Positions 60,401-64,000 of a stretch of 64,000 bases of DNA are shown in pieces. A model generated the notes under the pieces. It was not told the origin of the DNA and searched no databases. It was given only the letters and a program-made list of their open reading frames with translations. The translations under genes and the position numbers were made by a program. The stretch is taken from contig JAYJMM010000116.1 in assembly GCA_037349105.1 (NCBI GenBank), forward strand, positions 3,720,001 to 3,784,000, in the 5' to 3' direction. Positions within the stretch are counted from its first letter, which is position 1. Each line of letters starts with the position of its first letter. The stretch comes from Limnomonas spitsbergensis (lineage: Eukaryota > Chlorophyta > Chlorophyceae > Chlamydomonadales).

Positions 60401-63400
60401 TGCTCGCTGCCGTTATCCTGTTTACTGCTGGCTGGGGGCCCTGCCACCGACCTAGTAGCCACACCACCACCACCTCCCTCCCGCTCAGAGACCGCGTCAA
60501 TTTCTGGCTGCTCCTGCTGCTCCGAGACCATGCCAGCCCCTGGCTGCTCTGGCTGCTCCATGACCGCGACAGTGCCTGGCTGCTCATGCTGCTGCATGAC
60601 CGCGACAGTGCCTTGCTGCTGCTCCGAGACCGCGTCAGCGCCCTGCTGCTCCTGCTGCTCCGAGACCACGTTTAGCTGCTCCTGCTGCCCCGCTTGCCCC
60701 TGCGCCAAACCTGCAGGGCAAAAGAGTGCGACGTCATTGTGAGAGTACGAGCTTACCCAGCTCAGCGCAGTGTCCTTGGCTCCTTGCTGCCCGCCTTAAC
60801 ATAGACTGCTCTAGGCTCGGAGGCGGATTCAGCCTATACGCATGCCAGTGTTTTTTTGATTGGAGAAAAGGATGTGGCTGGCGCGATACCGAGTTTTGTC
60901 CGCAAATATCCAGGTTTTTGTTGGTAGAGACCCGTTGCTTATTACCCCAGGATACCTCCACATTTGAATGTCAAGGTGGCCTTCAAATCACTCATAGGAA
61001 CAGCCTGGGAACCATGAAAAGCTGAAGAAAGCTGCCCAACAGCCCCGGAATGGCCAACGCACCCCTGCGCGTTGCTCTAACAGCAATCCTGCCTGCTGCT
61101 ATTACATGACTCACCTCGAAAATTGCCAGGGGGGGCTCTCCCATTCAGGGTCGAGTCATAACCACGAATCAGGGTCGAGTCAAACCACTTAACAGGGTCG
61201 AGTCAAAACCACGAATCTGCCTCTTAAACCACTCCGCGGCAATGTCACCAACGCGTCTTCCCACTGGAAAGGGAAACAACAGGACTGACCGATCAGGTTG
61301 CAGATGGCCTGGTGCAGTATCCTGGCCCGTGTGATCTTGGCCACGACGTAGCCGTTGCGGACGAGGCGCTCTGCGGCCTCAGTCGCCTCCTTGCGCGAGT
61401 TGTAAGGAAGCAGGGAGGAGGCACTGGGATGGGAGGCTCCGAGACCGCCGACCAGGGCCGCGTAACCAATCTCCTCCGAGGCCACCGCAGCGGCGTCGGC
61501 AAGGCCCCCCAGTGGCCGCAGCGCCAAAGTCCAGTCAGGCGGCAGCAGCGGCAGCAGCCGCGCACCGCCCTCGGCAGGCGCAGTGGCCGCATCGGCGGAG
61601 GCAGCACTGATGTACGGCCTCCTGAAATAATGGAAAAAATTAACGGCATGGTACCGGTGGACAATGAAGCTTTGTCAAAAGTCATCATATGAATCGAGGG
61701 CACCCCAGGACAGGCCTTACACGCACTCAATCTAGAGCGCCCCAGCACTCACCTGGCACTGCCGGATCAAATGTCCTCCGAGTGCTGATGGCCAGCCCAT
61801 GCTACCCAGCCTAAGCCAGTCGCAAACCCACGCCACAGCCCACCCAAGCCCATCTCACTCAGCGCGGAGCCCATGACTTCGGACATTGCTCCTGTGGCAA
61901 CACTATTACAAATCCAAGCTTTTCCAAAAACCCTTAGCTAATAACCCAGACCATGACGTCCGATCTTATCTTGCTGCCCTGCCCGAGGTGCTTCATGTCC
62001 AGCAAGCGCTCTCATGGTCAGCCTATGCTGTAGCCACGGGACCCATCCCACTCCGTGCGGAGCCCATGCTGCCCAATTTTAGCTAACAGCCCTGCCCTTA
62101 ACGCCCAATCTTCGCTCGTCGCACCGCCCATGATGCCCTCTGTTCACCAAGCGCTGACAGTCAGCCCATGCTGCAGCAACCCGCCCATCCCACCGCGCCC
62201 ATTTCACCATGCCCATCCCACCGTGCCCATCCCACCTGGCAACGACTCGGTCCGGGAGCAGGGAGGCGATGTGGTCCATCGTCGGCACTTGCAGCTTGAG
62301 CTCCGCCTCGGCGCGCTCTGCAAAGACCCGAGCCGAGCTCTCGTGGCGGCTGGTGTACTCAAAGTTGACAATGTAAGTGGAGATCTGCATAGTGACAACG
62401 GTTTAGGGTTAAGGGTTGAGGGTTTAGGTGTTCTCGAAGTTGATAATGTAGGTGGAGATCTGCATAGTGAAAACGGTTTAGGGTTAAGGGTTGAGGGTTT
62501 AGGTGTTCTCGAAGTTGACAACGTAGGTGGAGATCTGCATAGTGACAAGGGCTCAGGGGTAAGGGTGAAGGTGTACTCAAAGTTGACAATGTACCGGTGG
62601 TGGAGATCTGCACAGTGACAAGGGTTTAGGGTTAAGTGCTTCGGGTTTAGGTGTACTCAAAATTGAAAGTGTAGGTGGAGATCTGCACAGGGACAAGGGT
62701 TCAGGGTTTAGGTGAACTAAAAAATGACAATGTAGGTGGAGATCTGCACAGGGACAAGGTCAGGGCATTTTGGGACATCAATGACAGCTCCCTGGCTGTA
62801 CCGTGTCTAACTGCGTAGATAACTCTTTCATGTTGAAACATGATACATATTGATCATCTGAGAGGGGAGGGGATGAGGGGCTAGATTTCTGCTGAGTCCA
62901 TGACCATATGTTCACGGTGCACTTCAATCTACAAGATATCATTTGCTTCTCTTAGAGGGTACATGCTCAGAAAACAATGTCATGGTATTGCACATGAAGC
63001 ATGGCGGCGGACCGTCTTCCAGAAGTGCACTATGTGGGAGTGGGCAGGCACAGGTGACGAGAGCAGATCAGGGTGACAGACACAGACTCTTCAGAGCCCT
63101 AAAGAGTCACGGCTCAGTATACCCCCCTCCCCACCTCACCCCCATCCACTGCCCCCAACATAAAAAAGAGAAGGACGGAAGCCTGAGAGAATTCAATTAT
63201 AAAGTCTGGCCATATAGCCGGCAGCATCGCCGCACAAATCAACAGCCAAACCAAGTCCTGAACATTGACCTCCCCCCGCTTGGCCCCCCCTCACCTCCTG
63301 GACCAGGCGGTCATCCACAACGAGGTCGGGCAGCAAAAGGACCTCCGCCTGGCAGTGGGAGATGGAGAATGAGAGGGCAGACATAGTTAAGGTGCTTAAG

Positions 63401-63536
63401 TTGAAGGCGAGGACATCATGCAAGCTGCTGCAGCAGCAGCAGTAGCAGCAGAAGGACCTCCGCCTGACAGTGGGGATTGGGTAATGAGAGGGCAGTCATA
63501 GTTAAGGTGCTTAAGTTGAAGGTGAGCAAATCATGC

Positions 63537-63575
<39 letters not shown>

Positions 63576-63944
63576 AACCTCCGCCTGACAGTGGGGGATT
63601 AAGGAATGAGAGGGCAAACATAGTAAAGGTGCTATACGGTAGTTGGAGGTGCGCACATCATGCAAGCTGCAGCAGAAGGACCTACGCCTGACAAGGGCGG
63701 GAGGTGGGGTGGGGGATTAGGGGTCATTGCCAATGTGGTGCCTGGAGATGAGGGGGACGACCTGGGCAGGGTGGTATGCCTTTGAGGTTCACGGTTTGCA
63801 CAAGCGACTCCCACGGGACTTAAGACTCACAGGCCCCAGCGAGGGCCAGCCCCCGCATGAAGCAGCGCAGCAGCCGGACATCGTCACTCATGAGCAAGTC
63901 GCCCTTGAAGAGGGCACTCACCCCCTCCCTCCTACCAACTCCCT
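25400..63944 (-). CDS. GTF3C1: TFIIIC subunit 1 (B-block binding, GTF3C1-like), long minus-strand gene, 5' end beyond the right edge
   Basis: At least 17 exons with consistent phases span over 38 kb: (63831-about 63944, uncertain), 63295-63348, 62236-62384, 61290-61621, 59845-60710, 58281-58435, 56991-57088, 55718-56102, 55072-55154, 54242-54399, (52972-53063, probable), 52258-52592, 51040-52054, 50466-50714, 49549-49602, 27312-27446 and 25400-26929 with TGA at 25400-25402. Known exons give about 1,900 residues; plant homologues are about 1,800 and human GTF3C1 about 2,100. TFIIIC recognises the B box of tRNA-type promoters and recruits TFIIIB for RNA polymerase III. The identity rests on ordered blocks: [63 protein letters not shown] and [20 protein letters not shown]. 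One join, between 54242 and 53063, is unresolved. Confidence 0.85.
27709..49385. repeat. 36-bp satellite array, about 600 copies, inside a GTF3C1-like intron
   Basis: The plus-strand unit starts CTAAGTAGCAGTGAGCATGG and is 36 bp long. It runs almost uninterrupted for about 21.7 kb, 98% of the 22.1-kb intron 27,447-49,548. Variation is confined to a few positions: CTAAG/CTGAA, GATGCC/GATACC/GTTGCC/GAACGCC, TACC/TGCC, GGCT/GTCT, plus occasional 35-bp units missing one base (GGGGTGCC). The ends decay into AAGGCTGAATAGCTGGGAGC-type units near 28,030 and 49,320. Long minus-strand open frames (up to 1,617 codons, [12 protein letters not shown] repeats) arise only because 36 is divisible by three. 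No spacers or genes are present. Confidence 0.97.
31140..41500. repeat. Higher-order duplication within the 36-bp array (2,585- and 5,177-bp periods)
   Basis: A rare ACCAAAGG variant occurs at 29171, 31756 and 36933: spacings of 2,585 and 5,177 bp. A rare TTGCCCACC variant at 35532 and 40709 is again 5,177 bp apart. 2,585 equals 72 units and 5,177 equals 144 units, each less seven bases. Each block begins with seven alternating 35-bp units (for example 36,318-36,750). Recent segmental amplification is implied. Confidence 0.85.
49386..49548 (-). other. Intron flank between satellite and the 54-nt GTF3C1 exon
   Basis: Short unique sequence with no repeat unit or gene; the donor GTGCGC of the 49549-49602 exon lies at its right edge. 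Confidence 0.6.
49549..53063 (-). CDS. GTF3C1: GTF3C1-like middle exons, including the Myb/SANT-like block
   Basis: The exon at 52972-53063 ([20 protein letters not shown]...RRQQKRQ) enters in phase 1, but the exon before it exits in phase 0. A small exon in the 86-bp repeat array, or use of one of its TTTG|GTAGGG donors, is needed to connect them. The exon at 52258-52592 is basic. The 1,015-nt exon (51040-52054) holds [20 protein letters not shown] and [20 protein letters not shown], the SANT-like region of TFIIIC. The exon at 50466-50714 has [20 protein letters not shown]. The 54-nt exon at 49549-49602 ([18 protein letters not shown]) continues directly into [12 protein letters not shown] at 27446. 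This places the satellite array inside one intron. Confidence 0.8.
52790..52945. repeat. Dispersed GC-rich repeat copy in GTF3C1 intron
   Basis: CCAGCCATGCTGCTTTGGCC, GGCCAGTCCAGGATTGGTCC, CACGGCCGCGGGGCGTCCTG and AAAGCTGGACTTG are the family blocks. It lies between the exons at 52972-53063 and 52258-52592. Confidence 0.6.
53290..54245 (-). repeat. About 86-bp tandem array downstream of GTF3C1 exon ending 54242
   Basis: Seven good units and one diverged unit (near 53340), each with GACTGAGCACGTCATGACCC and CTACCAAAGCTCGCAGATGC on the plus strand. On the gene strand every unit carries TTTG|GTAGGG, a donor-like site that would supply the phase needed by the next exon. The array may therefore be a multiplied exon-intron junction. 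Confidence 0.75.
54242..63944 (-). CDS. GTF3C1: GTF3C1-like N-terminal and central exons
   Basis: In order of translation: [20 protein letters not shown] (63831 and up), [38 protein letters not shown], a 332-nt exon ending [20 protein letters not shown], and an 866-nt exon. The 866-nt exon starts with a Gln-rich segment, holds six to seven imperfect 15-16-residue repeats rich in Lys/Ala/Pro/Ser, and ends [20 protein letters not shown]. Then come [40 protein letters not shown], an acidic-then-basic linker ([12 protein letters not shown]), and [20 protein letters not shown]. The last exon of this block is [20 protein letters not shown], ending YAQ at 54242. The pattern of winged-helix-like blocks separated by charged linkers agrees with TFIIIC1. 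The repeat-rich insertion is not conserved in the family as far as I know. Confidence 0.8.
54383..54680 (-). repeat. Triplicated acceptor plus exon start (GTF3C1 exon 54242-54399)
   Basis: The acceptor CTTGTAG followed by VPELLAL (54399) is copied upstream at about 54512-54545 (CTTGTAG then VPELLAL) and 54650-54672 (CTAGTAG then VPELLAL). The copies are separated by GGGAGGGAGG-rich sequence. Confidence 0.8.
56160..56350. repeat. Tandem repeat of about 35-40 bp
   Basis: About five imperfect units with GAGGGGGCAGTACGGGT and TGTACAATATGA lie in the GTF3C1 intron upstream (gene sense) of the exon at 55718-56102. Confidence 0.65.
57295..57490. repeat. Dispersed GC-rich repeat copy
   Basis: CCAGCCATGCTGCTAGGGCC, ACGGTCCAGGTTTGGTCCCC, TGACGGCCGCGGAGCGTCCT and ATGAACACTGGTGGTCTG give one of the most complete copies of the family, about 195 bp. 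Confidence 0.6.
57595..57790. repeat. About 55-bp tandem repeat
   Basis: Four copies of a unit containing AACCCTATACCCTAGA and CACCCTGACCCCAGGT in the GTF3C1 intron between the exons at 58281 and 57088. Confidence 0.7.
58437..59400 (-). repeat. GGAGGCAGG-rich tandem array, about 35 bp units, next to a GTF3C1 acceptor
   Basis: About 26 units of GGTCCTTAGGGAGGCAGGGG with variable G runs. On the gene strand each unit ends GCCTCCCTAAGGACC, resembling the genuine acceptor of the adjacent exon (GCCTCCACAG|GTCC at 58435). The array therefore looks like multiplied, decayed acceptors. Confidence 0.8.
60040..60360 (-). repeat. In-frame 45-48-bp coding repeats in GTF3C1 exon
   Basis: Six to seven imperfect copies of a block reading like [15 protein letters not shown] lie inside the 866-nt exon. 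The reading frame is kept across all copies. They add about 100 residues of low-complexity, lysine/alanine-rich linker. Confidence 0.75.
62355..62760 (-). repeat. Six tandem copies of acceptor plus exon start (GTF3C1 exon 62236-62384)
   Basis: The genuine start [17 protein letters not shown] at 62384 has five upstream copies at about 62430-62470, 62506-62545, 62570-62615, 62652-62693 and 62713-62753. Each has (T/C)GCAG|ATCTCCACC and a decaying version of the coding start. Spacers hold GGGTTTAGG-type telomere-like motifs. Confidence 0.85.
63335..63725 (-). repeat. Four tandem copies of acceptor plus exon start, with CAG microsatellite (GTF3C1 exon 63295-63348)
   Basis: The acceptor CTGCCAG|GCGGAGGTCCTTTTGCTG at 63348 is copied at about 63452-63545, 63577-63668 and 63676-63700 with CTGTCAG acceptors. 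The copies are joined by (CAG)n tracts, the longest at about 63537-63575. Confidence 0.85.
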
Positions 63945-64000
63945 GTTTGGTTCATACTAGGTGGTTCCCCCCCCCCCTCCCCACCACACACACACACAAA

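Noticed and set aside
63720..63800. Possible 20-nt exon (near GTCGTCCCCCTCATCTCCAG) that would repair the phase between the exons at 63831 and 63348
   Set aside because: Needs a weak GC donor and has no conserved residues; too speculative to annotate.
1..64000. tRNA or rRNA genes
   Set aside because: Nothing seen by eye; no cloverleaf or conserved rRNA blocks. A tRNAscan/Infernal run would settle it.

Overview
The window looks like a nuclear contig from a green alga or related photosynthetic eukaryote. It holds three large, intron-rich genes with conserved eukaryotic products: a DHX29-type DExH helicase, a P-protein (OCA2) type permease and the largest TFIIIC subunit. Exons are short (31 to about 1,500 nt), most splice sites are GT-AG with a few GC-AG, and the sequence is GC-rich with many dispersed and tandem repeats. 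I cannot name the species. The gene structures were built by hand, by joining conserved peptide blocks at splice sites whose phases agree.

Layout. (1) About 1-11,469, minus strand: the 5' 13 exons of a DHX29/DHX57-like DExH-box RNA helicase, start codon at 11,469, running off the left edge just after the Walker B (DExH) motif. (2) 11,470-12,062: a 593-bp divergent intergenic/promoter region. (3) 12,063-22,474, plus strand: a complete 18-exon gene for a 749-residue P-protein (OCA2/ArsB/NhaD-type) permease. (4) 22,475-25,399: intergenic DNA between convergent genes, with a decayed non-LTR retrotransposon tail. (5) 25,400 to the right edge, minus strand: a TFIIIC subunit 1 (B-block binding, GTF3C1-like) gene of at least 38 kb. 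One of its introns (27,447-49,548) is almost entirely a 21.7-kb array of about 600 copies of a 36-bp satellite.

The most striking pattern is shared by all three genes. Many introns contain tandem, decaying copies of the adjacent exon-intron junction: a donor with the last 15-45 coding bases, or an acceptor with the first 10-30 coding bases. At least a dozen junctions show it, with 2 to 7 copies each. This fits introns growing, or being born, by tandem duplication across splice sites. Other introns carry 12-, 13-, 40- and 86-bp arrays. A dispersed GC-rich repeat of about 100-190 bp recurs at least ten times in the introns. No tRNA, rRNA, CRISPR or prokaryotic features were seen.
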